From positions 3,782,001 to 3,846,000 of the forward strand of contig OZ244935.1 of NCBI GenBank assembly GCA_965222005.1: a stretch of 64,000 nt of DNA. Reading direction: 5' to 3'. The position numbers were made by a program, and so were the translations under genes. Position 1 is the first letter of the stretch. Every line of letters begins with the position of its first letter. Source of the stretch: CBDCTM01 sp965222005. Lineage in GTDB: Bacteria > Bacteroidota > Bacteroidia > Chitinophagales > Saprospiraceae. Below the pieces are notes generated by a model. That model saw only the letters and a program-made list of their open reading frames with translations, was not told where the DNA came from and ran no database searches. This document shows, piece after piece, positions 27,229 to 36,285 of this stretch.

Positions 27229-27698
27229 ATCCGTATTTCGGCGCGCACAGCGCCGTTTCTGAGGATAGTTTGAAAGGAACTGTTGAGTCCTTTATTTATC
27301 GTATTCACCACTGGAACAAATAAGTTCTTTAGGTGGTGGTATAAATATATAATATTTTTCCTTAATCCGTGAATTTGACTATCAATTTGTAGTTGGGCCC
27401 CAGAGGAGAATTTGGACATAATTTATCGACTCATAGCTTTCGCTGGAAGATTTAACAATTTGGCTGACTCAGTGCCGATCAAAGAATTATTGTGTGAAGA
27501 ATAATTTCCCGTGATTATTGCTTTTAATTATTGTTGATCCCAGGCCCTGGTTCTTGGTTTGTAAAAAGCTTATCGAAGAAATTTTTAAGCGGGTAGGGCG
27601 ATCATTTTGGATGCTGTATCTTGACGAATTCATTCAATTTTTCCAGGCGTAATTTGGGACTAATTTAGAATCGAGGGATGGCCTTAAAATTCTATGGT
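27229..27698 (-). other. ORF-less cassette, family A copy 6
   Basis: The doubtful minus frame here has an ATG (27419), giving 68 codons ending in the attC. No other gene. Confidence 0.77.
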
Positions 27699-27823
27699 AG
27701 GTAACGGTCTGCGTAAACGCCGTGCGGCCTTCAAGGTGCTGAAAGGAACTACAAAATTCTTTATCAACCAAAAAGCATTTCATCTTCCAAGTAGCCGCAT
27801 GGACGCTTTACGCTTTGTTACCT
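27699..27823 (-). other. attC-like site 30, long
   Basis: Left core aggtaac, right core gttacct. Owned by family A copy 7. Confidence 0.86.
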
Positions 27824-28293
27824 ATCCGTATTTCGGCGCGCACAGCGCCGTTTCTGAGGATAGTTTGAAAGGAACTGTTGAGTCCTTTATTTATCGTATT
27901 CACCACTGGAACAAAAGAGTTCTTTAGGTGGTGGTATAAATATATAACATTTTTCCTTAATCCGTGAATTTGACTGTCAATTTGTAGTTGGGCCTCAGAG
28001 GAGAATTTGGGTCTAATTTATGGACTCATAGCTTTCGCTGGAAGATTTAACAATTTGGCTGACTCAGTGCCGATCAAAGACTTATTGTGTGAAGAATAAT
28101 TTCCCGTGATTATTGCTTTTAATTATTGTTGATCCCAGGCCCTGGTTTTTGGTTTGTAAAAAGCTTATCGAAGAAATTTTTAAGCGGGTAGGGCGATCAC
28201 TTTGGATGCTGTATCTTGACGAATTCATTCAATTTTTCCAGGCGTAATTTGGGACTAATTTAGAATCGAGGGATGGCCTTAAAATTCTATGGT
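27824..28293 (-). other. ORF-less cassette, family A copy 7
   Basis: Tandem neighbour of copy 6; standard family A body, no gene seen. Confidence 0.77.
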
Positions 28294-28360
28294 AGGTAAC
28301 GATTTGTGCAAACGCAGGTGGGGCGCATAGCCCCACTTGCCGTTTTGCACATTGTTGGTG
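28294..28360 (-). other. attC-like site 31, short, next to a group II intron
   Basis: Left core aggtaac, right core gttggtg; arms gtgcaaacg / cgttttgcac. It is the 3-prime attC of the DGR cassette. The intron starts about seven bases after it. Confidence 0.84.
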
Positions 28361-28366
28361 GCAGCA

Positions 28367-30320
28367 GTGTGACCTGAACCACCATTGTTATAAAGATAGC
28401 GAAAAGGTGGATGCTGATTTCAAGATGATGGAGGCGATTTAATTCTCGATTCAGGATTAAAGAGCTGGCCCATCGATAGGGACTGATTCAAGCAGACCTA
28501 TCAAACGGATGAGTGGTGCTTACCTTTCACGGGTTGGTGCTGAGCGACTCATTGCAGTGAGATGCTAAGAGCTGAACGAAAGTGAACCGTTCGAAGAAGT
28601 GTCGAAAATAACCCATGGATAATTTCACTGGATTTTTTTTCAGGGAAATAGAAGTGGACAGATTCTGTCAAAAGGAGGGAGTGGCGCCTCCCGACGAAGA
28701 GTGTAGATACGAGTGCTTGAGCTTTATAGACTACACGGCAGGCGGCATTAAGACGGCAGGACTTAGCATTGGGCTTGAAATCGGAACAGGTGAAGCATCT
28801 CTGACTCAAAGGAGTGGAGGTGTGGCGGATATGTCCGTAGTAGTGTAAGAACCAGCAGGAAACTGGAGGCTAGCGAAGGGACATACAGGATTATTAGTTT
28901 ACAGAATTTCACAACCTAGATTTATTAGGGAAGATGAATTTATTTGAGACGGAATTTTTACGAGGTAAGTCGCAGCCGATCACCCCTGAGATGGTGGAAT
29001 TAGCATACCGTAAAGTAAAGTCCAATGGCGGTGCTGCTGGTGTGGACGGTAAAGATATGTCGTACATGGAGGCGCATAAGTCGGAAGAACTTTACAAGCT
29101 ATGGAATCGGATGGCATCGGGGAGCTATTTTCCACTGGAGGTGCGAGCTGTAGACATACCAAAGGCAGATGGGAAATATCGCAGACTAGGCATACCGACC
29201 ATACTAGATCGGGTTGCCCAGCAGGTGGTCTTATCGGTAATGGAACCGGTGATTGATCCGATATTTCACATAGACAGTTACGGGTACAGGCCCAATCGTT
29301 CGGCACATGAAGCCTTAGAAAGATGTCAACAGCGATGCCATGAGTATCGCTGGGTGATAGACATGGATATCAAAGGTTTCTTCGACAACATCGACCATGG
29401 ATTAATGATGCAGGTGGTACGCCACTACTTCAGTGAGCCCTGGATATTGATGTATGTAGAGCGATGGTTAAAAGTAGCGATCCGTTTACCGGATGGGAGT
29501 GTATTGGAAAGGGACAAAGGGACACCACAAGGAGGTGTGATCAGTCCTTTGTTGGCAAATATGTTTCTACATGTAGTCTTTGACGCATGGATGGAGAAGC
29601 ATTATGCCAACACCAAATATGGGACTATCCGTTGGGAGCGTTACGCGGATGACATCATCGTGCACTGCAAGAACGAAACAGAAGCCAGGTATATACGCAA
29701 CCGGATACGGGAGCGTCTGGCTGACTGCAAATTGGAACTGCACCCGGATAAGACGAAAATTGTGTACTGCAAGCAATCAAATCGCAGAGGGAAATACGAC
29801 AAGCATATCAGCTTTGATTTTCTGGGCTTCACCTTCAGACCGGATCGAGTATATCGCCGGGATGAAGAGGGCAAAGGGAGTCTATGGGTTGGTTACGCGG
29901 CAAGTATTAGCCGGAAAGCGAAGAAGCGGTTGGTACAGCAGATCATGAAGTGGAAAATCCACCGGGCTACTGGAGCCGAGCTGGAAGATATTGCTCTCCA
30001 GAAGGCCAGTATTATCCGAGGCTGGATCTACTACTACGGTCGTTTTCGTTTTTACTGTATGCGGTCGGTATTTCGTACTCTTAATGTCAGATTAATTCGC
30101 TGGGTGATGAATAAATACAAGCGATTTAGGCGCCGCTGGTCTCAAGCACGTGCCTACCTCCTTGATATTTACAAGTCCTATCCGAATTTATTTGAACATT
30201 GGAAGTACGGATTTACACCGTAAATATTCTAATCCTGAAGAGCGGTATGAATCGAGAGGTTCACGTACCGTTCTGTGAGAGGGTGGGGAAGTGACTATTT
30301 ACTTCCCTGCTCTACTCGAC
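28367..30320 (+). mobile_element. Group II intron (probably class C) beside an attC
   Basis: The 5-prime end gtgtgacc fits the GUGYG rule. A structured non-coding region of about 570 bases precedes the reverse-transcriptase gene. Domain V is recognisable at 30240-30275 (gagcggta ... taccgttct arms), followed by a domain VI-like hairpin and an end at ...ctactcgac (30320). It lies next to an attC and runs opposite to the cassette genes, as known for IIC-attC introns. The exact ends are inferred. Confidence 0.83.
28934..30223 (+). CDS. ltrA: Group II intron reverse transcriptase/maturase
   Basis: A 429-residue intron-encoded protein. The reverse-transcriptase fingers and palm show RAVDIPKADGKYRRLGIPT, DMDIKGFFDNIDH at 143-155, the group II signature QGGVISPLLAN at 199-209, and the catalytic YADD at 237-240. 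The maturase (X) domain follows, with IIRGWIYYYGRF. No HNH endonuclease domain follows, which fits class C introns that target hairpins or attC sites rather than cutting DNA. The protein splices its own intron RNA and copies it into DNA. It is full length, with a gggaag sequence just before the ATG. Confidence 0.95.
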   Translation: MNLFETEFLRGKSQPITPEMVELAYRKVKSNGGAAGVDGKDMSYMEAHKSEELYKLWNRMASGSYFPLEVRAVDIPKADGKYRRLGIPTILDRVAQQVVLSVMEPVIDPIFHIDSYGYRPNRSAHEALERCQQRCHEYRWVIDMDIKGFFDNIDHGLMMQVVRHYFSEPWILMYVERWLKVAIRLPDGSVLERDKGTPQGGVISPLLANMFLHVVFDAWMEKHYANTKYGTIRWERYADDIIVHCKNETEARYIRNRIRERLADCKLELHPDKTKIVYCKQSNRRGKYDKHISFDFLGFTFRPDRVYRRDEEGKGSLWVGYAASISRKAKKRLVQQIMKWKIHRATGAELEDIALQKASIIRGWIYYYGRFRFYCMRSVFRTLNVRLIRWVMNKYKRFRRRWSQARAYLLDIYKSYPNLFEHWKYGFTP

Positions 30321-31515
30321 TTTTTTTCCTCTTCCAAACAAATTTAGCATATCCTCCGGATAAGTAGGCAATATTCCACCAATAAGCGGATAAATATTTC
30401 CAGAGCATTTTCTTTCTCAAACGGTAAGTTTTATAGTGCTTCAGGATTCCTAAATACGAATTCATGCTACTTAGAAAATTATCCCGCTCTGCTATGGTAG
30501 GTTTATGCTTCCGGATGACTTCGTTCTGCTTTTGAATGGCTTGATAAAAGTTTCCTTTGGCTCGCTTAGCAATGTAGATTCTGTTGGGTTTTATGATGGT
30601 TCCTAAAAACTGGACGCCTTTGCTGTAATGTTGTATGTAGATCTTTTTTGGATGGAGCGTTAACTCCAACTTATTTGTCAGATATGCATTGATCAGTAGA
30701 ATAAGGCTTTTTAAATATTCCTTATTCTGATGAACGATTAAAAAATCATCAACATATCTTCCATAGAATTGGATGCCTAAATCATGCTTTATATAATGGT
30801 CAAAGCTGTCCATATAAAAGTTGGCAAATATCTGACTGGTGAGGTTTCCAATTGGTAATCCAGAACCTACTGGACTATGAAACAGGCTTTTGTTTTTAGG
30901 AAGATTATTCCAATTGGAAGGCTTTCCTTTTATGATGCAATTATTCCTGCAGTCATTATAGATTACCTGTCGGCACAAACGAAGTAGGATCGTTTTATCT
31001 TCTTGCTGGTATTTCTCATGGATGAATCTTTCTAGACTTTCAACCAAAGTGTTTTTATTGATGTGCATAAAGAACCCTTGAATATCCAGCTTCAATACAT
31101 AACAGTCTTTAGTGTAATTTTGTGAACATCGACGGATAAACTTTGCTGCTCGCTGTATCCCAAAATGGGTTCCTTTTCCCTCCCGACAAGCGTAGCTGTC
31201 ATAGATAAATTGCTTTTCGAAAAGAGGATTTAGTTTGCCAATGATCAAATGATGGACGATACGGTCTCTAAAATCTGCTGCAAAGATTTCCCGTTCGACA
31301 GGATCACAAATCATAAAAGCGATGGAACGGGAGATCTTATAACTGCCATTATTTATCTCCTTGCACAGTTGGATGAGTTTGCTTTCATAATCCACTTCAA
31401 AGTCCAAAGCATTAGCTGTACTCCGCTTATTCTTTCTACAGGCAAAATAGGATTCAAATAATTCGTAAAGCTTTATTTGTGGTTCGACAGTTTTTTCAAA
31501 TAGGGATATTTGCAT
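30295..31515 (-). CDS. DGR reverse transcriptase
   Basis: 406 residues from ATG 31515 (MQISLFEKTV); the frame is open further upstream only because it reads through the template repeat. The palm shows KLDIQGFF at 142-149, IGNLTSQ at 222-228 in place of the QGxxxSP of group II introns, and YVDD at 254-257. The IGNLTSQ motif is diagnostic of diversity-generating retroelement enzymes. With Avd it copies the template RNA with errors at adenines, and the cDNA replaces the variable repeat of the target gene (family knowledge). The last eight residues (SRVEQGSK) are encoded inside the adjacent group II intron, so the natural C-terminus has been replaced. Confidence 0.94.
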   Translation of the reverse strand: MQISLFEKTVEPQIKLYELFESYFACRKNKRSTANALDFEVDYESKLIQLCKEINNGSYKISRSIAFMICDPVEREIFAADFRDRIVHHLIIGKLNPLFEKQFIYDSYACREGKGTHFGIQRAAKFIRRCSQNYTKDCYVLKLDIQGFFMHINKNTLVESLERFIHEKYQQEDKTILLRLCRQVIYNDCRNNCIIKGKPSNWNNLPKNKSLFHSPVGSGLPIGNLTSQIFANFYMDSFDHYIKHDLGIQFYGRYVDDFLIVHQNKEYLKSLILLINAYLTNKLELTLHPKKIYIQHYSKGVQFLGTIIKPNRIYIAKRAKGNFYQAIQKQNEVIRKHKPTIAERDNFLSSMNSYLGILKHYKTYRLRKKMLWKYLSAYWWNIAYLSGGYAKFVWKRKKSRVEQGSK

Positions 31516-31534
31516 GAAGATGGATTTAAAAAAG

Positions 31535-31558
31535 GCTGCCGGACGAATGCCCGACAGC
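31535..31558 (-). terminator. Hairpin with U-run between template repeat and RT gene
   Basis: On minus gctgtcgg pairs with ccggcagc (8 bp with one G-U) and is followed by six T. It lies about 20 bases after the template repeat and 20 before the RT start. It may end or protect the template RNA, or act as an attenuator. Confidence 0.5.
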
Positions 31559-31578
31559 GCTTTATTTTTGTTTCGCTT

Positions 31579-31715
31579 AAAAGCCCGAACGGCACGAACA
31601 CGATTGTTGTTGTTCTTATTGTTGTTGTTCTGATTGCCATTGTTGAAGTTCTGTTTCCACGCATTGTTGTTGTCGTTCTCCGTAGAACTCCAGTACCAAT
31701 CAGCCGCAAACCCGC
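31579..31715 (-). repeat. DGR template repeat (TR)
   Basis: 137 bases aligning without gaps to 32304-32440. All 20 differences are at template adenines (T on plus). The region is dominated by AAC/AAT codons in the frame of the target, as expected for a template whose adenines are mutagenised. Both ends are identical to the variable repeat. Confidence 0.96.
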
Positions 31716-31901
31716 CAGTATAAATAAAAGAGTTTTGATGTTTGCGAGGAATCTCACACGCATCTGACGATCTCACTAAAACAAAAATTGCTTTACCAAG
31801 ACATCAATCAACTGCCCTGAAAATTATCAAAGCAGTCCTTTTATCGCTTTTAAACAAAACCTTGCTCGCTTACTGCCACCTTGACAACAGTAATTCCGGC
31901 T
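31716..31901 (-). other. Spacer between avd and the template repeat
   Basis: No gene. In other DGRs this stretch belongs to the template RNA and helps prime cDNA synthesis; here that is by analogy. Confidence 0.5.
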
Positions 31902-32246
31902 TTAAACACGCTGAGCATTACGCCAGCCTATTATCTGTTTGCCTATGCTTTCCATCATCTGGCTCAGTTCAGCCTGCTTCCTGACAGATAAGATTTTCAT
32001 ATCCACACATAGGCGTATTTCTAATTTGAGTACCTCGAAGTCATCTAAGAATTGTTCGAGGTATTCTTTCTTATTTTTTGACTTATTCGCTCTATAGATA
32101 CTCCTCACCAATTGCATACCATCCCGCTTCATATCCTGCCCCAAAGTGTACTTATACTGTTTGGGAAAATCCTTTGTGTACTCAAATAACTTTAAGATCA
32201 ATTGATACACTTCTTTAAAAACCGGTAGATCATAGTATAAAGCCAT
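31902..32246 (-). CDS. avd: DGR accessory variability determinant Avd
   Basis: A 114-residue all-helical basic protein of the four-helix-bundle type related to the 23S rRNA intervening-sequence proteins: YDLPVFKEVYQLILKLFEYT, FPKQYKYTLGQDMKRDG, then ANKSKNKKEYLEQFLDDFEV and a final helix with SVRKQAELSQMMESIGKQI. Avd forms a pentamer that binds the reverse transcriptase and template RNA and is needed for mutagenic homing. Its place between target and template is the standard order. The ATG is preceded on minus by a hairpin and a 9-T run. Confidence 0.92.
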   Translation of the reverse strand: MALYYDLPVFKEVYQLILKLFEYTKDFPKQYKYTLGQDMKRDGMQLVRSIYRANKSKNKKEYLEQFLDDFEVLKLEIRLCVDMKILSVRKQAELSQMMESIGKQIIGWRNAQRV

Positions 32247-32249
32247 AGC

Positions 32250-32277
32250 AAAAAAAAATCGTCCCGCTAAGGCGGGA
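32250..32277 (-). terminator. Hairpin and T run downstream of the variable repeat
   Basis: Stem tcccgc/gcggga with a 4-base loop (32262-32277), then nine T on minus (32258-32250). A short hairpin with a 4-base loop just after the variable repeat is known in other DGRs to promote homing. It could also be an intrinsic terminator separating target from avd. Confidence 0.65.
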
Positions 32278-32300
32278 TAAATGGTTAAATAGTTTAATTG

Positions 32301-33317
32301 TTAAAAAGCCCGAACGGCACGAACACGATTGCTGTCGACCTTATTGGTGCCGTTCTGATTGCCACCGCCGAAGTACTGTACCCACGCATCGAAGTTGCCG
32401 ACCTCCGTAGAACTCCAGTACCAATCAGCCGCAAACCCGCTCCCGCCATTAGCTGTCGCTGTTGTATTTATAGCGTCTTTATTTTCATACATCAGGTTTA
32501 GTTCTCCTTTTGCAGGAAGGTACCAATCTCCATAATCTCCACCATCGTATTGGGCACAAAAAAATGCTGCATATGAACCACGGCCTTGTTCGTCCGTTAT
32601 CCGTTCCGTATTGATGGCTCCTCCATATACACCTTCCCTCATCGCTTTAGTATCTAAAAAAGTCCCGTTGTACCATTGTATCCCGGTACTTTGATCTTCT
32701 ATAGCACATACCAAACCATGCTGTCCGGTTTCATCTACCCAAAACACAACGCCTCCGTGGGCAAAATCGCCAACCGAATAAGTGGCGGAAACGACTCCAT
32801 TATCAGTCCAGTTATAATTTCCTGATCCGTCTGTACTAAGTACCTGACCATCCGTTCCACCGGTGGGTAGCTCGATTTCATTCACGGGATCGGCATCTGC
32901 ATCATCTACGTTTTCTGTTGTTTTTGCGTGTATGGCATAAGGTACACTCAATAATTGGGATGCCCCCATCAACTGATAGTTATTACCCCCGGTTTCATCC
33001 ATCTCAATCTGAACAAAGTAAGAATCTGTTCCCCAATCTATATTTGAGAAGTTACCACTTACTACCACTCCATTGCCTATTCCCAGGTTGACCAGCCCAA
33101 AGGTGTTGGTGTTGGAAGCATGGGTTTCGGAATAAACACTTGTCCCTGAAGCATTGCCCTGCAAAATACTGATCCGAAAACTGACGGATTGATTGGCTAA
33201 TATTTGGCCTCCGGCATCTCTGGCTACTGCCTGGTATTTGAATGCCTCCGGCGATTGTGCGCTAGTGGCAATAGCAAAAAGCATCAACGAAAGGATAAAA
33301 AGTAAAGTTCGTTTCAT
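32301..33317 (-). CDS. DGR target protein with C-type-lectin-like variable domain
   Basis: A 338-residue exported protein with a signal peptide (MKRTLLFILSLMLFAIATSA). An N-terminal domain (FKYQAVARDAGGQILANQSV) is of the type found in Bacteroidota fibre-like proteins; a linker with TDGQVLSTDGSGNYNW follows. The C-terminal domain (about 180-338) is a DUF1566/FISUMP-like formylglycine-type lectin fold with HGGVVFWVDETGQHGLV and DWYLPAKGELNLMY. The last 45 residues are the variable repeat: 13 residues differ from the template, mainly replacing Asn. The stable ends GFAADWYWSSTE and NRVRAVRAF are unchanged. It is co-transcribed with the T9SS protein 2 bases upstream. Ligand unknown. Confidence 0.93.
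   Translation of the reverse strand: MKRTLLFILSLMLFAIATSAQSPEAFKYQAVARDAGGQILANQSVSFRISILQGNASGTSVYSETHASNTNTFGLVNLGIGNGVVVSGNFSNIDWGTDSYFVQIEMDETGGNNYQLMGASQLLSVPYAIHAKTTENVDDADADPVNEIELPTGGTDGQVLSTDGSGNYNWTDNGVVSATYSVGDFAHGGVVFWVDETGQHGLVCAIEDQSTGIQWYNGTFLDTKAMREGVYGGAINTERITDEQGRGSYAAFFCAQYDGGDYGDWYLPAKGELNLMYENKDAINTTATANGGSGFAADWYWSSTEVGNFDAWVQYFGGGNQNGTNKVDSNRVRAVRAF
32304..32440 (-). repeat. DGR variable repeat (VR)
   Basis: The last 137 bases of the target gene, matching the template repeat except at 20 adenine-derived positions. The final 24 or so bases are identical to the template and probably contain the homing initiation site. Confidence 0.96.
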
Positions 33318-33319
33318 GA

Positions 33320-33808
33320 TTATTTGATTTTAAGAATTTTAAATGTTTTGATCGTTTTCCCATCGGGATTGCTTAGGTGGAGCAAATAGCTGCCTGCGGC
33401 ATAAGCAGTCAGATCAAGTGTATTCGTCATCGTTTGACCAAGTGTTTTTTGTCTCAATAGTTGCTTGCCGGTGGCGTCGCATAAGGTCAAGGTAAGTGGG
33501 TCGGTGATTTCCGACCATTCAATATTCAGTATGTCCGTAGCAGGGTTGGGAAAGGCATTGACATGAAAACTTTCCGCCAGGTCTTCCACGGTAGTGACCA
33601 GCAGGTTGGTCTGATGGAATCCCTGGGTGAGTTGGTTCGAGCCATTTTCAAAGGTCTCGATCATCGTTTCCCCAATCGTCCAGCTGAGCTGGGCATTGGT
33701 TCCGGTAAAGTGCTCTCCGGCAGATGCGGTTACTTCCGGTGATACCGATTGACTGTATCCTAAGCTGCAAAAAAGAAGGCCTAGGAAGAGGAGTAGTGGT
33801 TTTTTCAT
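33320..33808 (-). CDS. Small exported protein with T9SS type A sorting domain
   Basis: Start at ATG 33808 (MKKPLLLFLGLLFCSLGYSQ), which begins a signal peptide; 162 residues. A short N-terminal domain (LSWTIGETMIETF, NQLTQGFHQTN) is common at the ends of Bacteroidota surface proteins. The C-terminus (HVNAFPNPATDILNIEW ... SYLLHLSNPDGKTIKTFKIL) is a type A sorting domain that directs export by the type IX system and anchoring at the cell surface. It ends 2 bases before the DGR target gene, so the two are one operon, and it may help display the diversified protein. Confidence 0.85.
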   Translation of the reverse strand: MKKPLLLFLGLLFCSLGYSQSVSPEVTASAGEHFTGTNAQLSWTIGETMIETFENGSNQLTQGFHQTNLLVTTVEDLAESFHVNAFPNPATDILNIEWSEITDPLTLTLCDATGKQLLRQKTLGQTMTNTLDLTAYAAGSYLLHLSNPDGKTIKTFKILKIK

Positions 33809-33860
33809 ATTTGAATCGTTTTTAGTTTTTATCCTTGCATTTTTTTTTATTCTGTATGGA

Positions 33861-33986
33861 GCCCAACGGTCCGCGTAGACGCCGTGCGGCTCCAAGGTGT
33901 TTATCGGGACTGAATTAGTTGTTTATTCTAAAGTTACAGCAAACAACGAAAATTTGACCGCATGGACGCTCTACGCTTTGTTACCT
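33861..33986 (-). other. attC-like site 32, long variant
   Basis: Left core gcccaac, right core gttacct; centre as in sites 24 and 33. Owned by family A copy 8. Confidence 0.84.
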
Positions 33987-34453
33987 ATCCGTATTTCGGC
34001 GCGCACAGCGCCGTTTCTGACGATGGTTTCAAAGGAACTGTTGAGTCCTTTATTTATCGTATTCACCAATGGAACAAAAGAGTTCTTTAGGTGGTGGTAT
34101 AAATATATAACATTTTTCCTTAATCCGTGAATTTGACTGCCAAATTGTAATTGGGCTACTGAAGAATTTGGGTGTAATTTATCGACTCATAGCTTTCGCT
34201 GGAAGATTTAACAATTTGGCTGACTCAGTGGCGATCAAAGAATTATTGTGTGAAGAATAATTTCCCGTGATTATTGCTTTCAATTATTGTTGACTCCAGG
34301 CCCTGGTTCTGGTTTGTAAAAAGCTTATCGAAGAAATTTTTAAGCGGGTAGGGCGATCACTTTGGATGCTGTCTCTTGACAAATTCACTCAATTTTTCCA
34401 GGCGTAGTTTGGGACTAATTTAGAATCGAGGGATGGCCTTAAAATTCTATGGT
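33987..34453 (-). other. ORF-less cassette, family A copy 8
   Basis: Second A sub-type; first of three consecutive A cassettes. No gene seen. Confidence 0.76.
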
Positions 34454-34579
34454 AGGTAACGGTCCGCGTAGACGCCGTGCGGCTTCAAGGTGTTTATGGG
34501 GACTGAATTAGTTATACATTCTAAAGTTACAGCAAACAACGAAAATTTGACCGCATGGACGCTCTACGCTTTGTTACCT
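34454..34579 (-). other. attC-like site 33, long variant
   Basis: Left core aggtaac, right core gttacct. Owned by family A copy 9. Confidence 0.84.
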
Positions 34580-35048
34580 ATCCGTATTTCGGCGCGCACA
34601 GCGCCGTTTCTGACGATGGTTTCAAAGGAACTGTTGAGTCCTTTATTTATCGTATTCACCACTGGAACAAAAGAGTTCTTTAGGTGGTGGTATAAATATA
34701 TAACATTTTTCCTTAATCCGTGAATTTGACTGTCAATTTGTAGTTGGGCCACAGAGGAGATTTTGAGTATAATTTATCGACTCATAGCTTTCGCTGGAAG
34801 ATTTAACAATTTGGCTGACTCAGTGGCGATCAAAGAATTATTGTGTGAAGAATAATTTCCCGTGATTATTGCTTTCAATTATTGTTGACTCCAGGCCCTG
34901 GTTCTGGTTTGTAAAAAGCTTATCGAAGAAATTATTAAGCGGGCAGGGCGATCACTTTGGATGCTGTATCTTGACAAATTCACTCAATTTTTCCAGGCGT
35001 AATTTGGGACTAATTTAGAATCGAGGGATGGCCTTAAAATTCTATGGT
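34580..35048 (-). other. ORF-less cassette, family A copy 9
   Basis: Second A sub-type. The minus frame could start at GTG (34752). No other gene. Confidence 0.76.
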
Positions 35049-35173
35049 AGGTAACGGTCTGCGTAAACGCCGTGCGGCCTTCAAGGTGCTGAAAGGAACT
35101 ACAAAATTCTTTATCAGCCAAAAAGCATTTTATCTTCCAAGTAGCCGCATGGACGCTTTACGCTTTGTTACCT
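35049..35173 (-). other. attC-like site 34, long
   Basis: Left core aggtaac, right core gttacct. Owned by family A copy 10. Confidence 0.86.
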
Positions 35174-35643
35174 ATCCGTATTTCGGCGCGCACAGCGCCG
35201 TTTCTGAGGATAGTTTGAAAGGAACTGTTGAGTCCTTTATTTATCGTATTCACCACTGGAACAAATAAGTTCTTTAGGTGGTGATATAAATATATAACAT
35301 TTTTCCTTAATCCGTGAATTTGACTATCAATTTGTAGTTGGGCCCCAGAGGAGAATTTGGGTATAATTTATGGACTCATAGCTTTCGCTGGAAGATTTAA
35401 CAATTTGGCTGACTCAGTGCCGATCAAAGAATTATTGTGTGAAGAATAATTTCCCGTGATTATTGCTTTTAATTATTGTTGATCCGAGGCCCTGGTTTTT
35501 GGTTTGTAAAAAGCTTATCGAAGAAATTTTTAAGCGGGTAGGGCGATCACTTTGGATGCTGTATCTTGACGAATTCATTCAATTTTTCCAGGCGTAATTT
35601 GGGACTAATTTAGAATCGAGGGATGGCCTTAAAATTCTATGGT
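35174..35643 (-). other. ORF-less cassette, family A copy 10
   Basis: First A sub-type. No gene seen. Confidence 0.77.
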
Positions 35644-35769
35644 AGGTAACGGCCTGCGTAAACGCCGTGCGGTTTTCAAAGTGCTGAAAGGAACTGCAAA
35701 AATTTTTACCAAGTAACCAACATTTCGACCTCAAAGAAAGCCGGATGGTCGTTTTACGCTTTGTTGGTA
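35644..35769 (-). other. attC-like site 35, long variant
   Basis: Left core aggtaac, right core gttggta; centre as in site 23. Owned by family D copy 3. Confidence 0.84.
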
Positions 35770-36285
35770 GCCGTATTTTCCGGCGCCTCAGCGCCGGTTT
35801 CCCTTTCAGGTAATTTCGGAGCCATATTACTCCAAACTGTTGAGGAACCAATATATGAAATTTTGTCGAGATGTGTATTTTGAATGTTATTTTTCTTCTA
35901 CAATTCTACTGCTGTGGGAGTAATATTTTTCATACTGCTTCAATACCTTTTCGGAGTTGAGCTTACCGATTGTTGATTAACAATTAGCTGGATTAGGCCG
36001 AATTCATTATTTAACTCTATGATTTTCAATAATTTTAAGTTATTAAATTTTTTTACAGATCTTGTGGAGTTTGTAGTTTTTAAAATCTACTTGTCTCAAT
36101 TAGTTTTAGAATTTCAATTACAAAATTCAAAAGGCCGTAGTCCTGCCAATCGAAGTGGGATAATTGTATCAATTTCAAAGCGGGTTGGCAAGCCTTTCAG
36201 GATGTTGTTTTCCTTTTCCAGGTATTCAATTTGCCACGATGCTGTTTGAAAAATAGGAAAGCTGTGGGTTTGATTTTCTATGGCT
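35770..36285 (-). other. ORF-less cassette, family D copy 3
   Basis: Hairpin at 35780-35797 followed by a short T run on plus. It is shorter than copy 2 because of a deletion around 36100-36130, which removes part of the AT-rich middle. No gene. Confidence 0.76.

Larger units (their letters stand above)
28361..33860 (-). other. Large cassette holding a diversity-generating retroelement and an intron
   Basis: Between attC sites 31 and 32 lie, in minus-strand order, a T9SS-sorted protein, the DGR target, avd, the template repeat and the DGR reverse transcriptase, then the group II intron on plus. At 5.5 kb it is far larger than its neighbours. Its two ends match only over GTTGG (gttggtggcagc against gttgggctcc in complement), unlike the 7-11 bases seen elsewhere, so it may be a fusion of two cassettes. 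Confidence 0.75.

Noticed and set aside
28549..28848. Frames within the non-coding part of the group II intron
   Set aside because: They lie in the structured intron RNA upstream of the maturase gene and match no protein.
31516..31776. Longer N-terminus of the DGR reverse transcriptase (493 codons)
   Set aside because: The extra part is a read-through of the template repeat, whose Asn-rich translation mirrors the target's variable region; the real start is ATG 31515.
4646..35650. CRISPR-like array suggested by repeats at a regular 595-base spacing
   Set aside because: The repeats are attC sites and the spacers are near-identical family A cassettes of about 470 bases; there are no short unique spacers and no cas genes.
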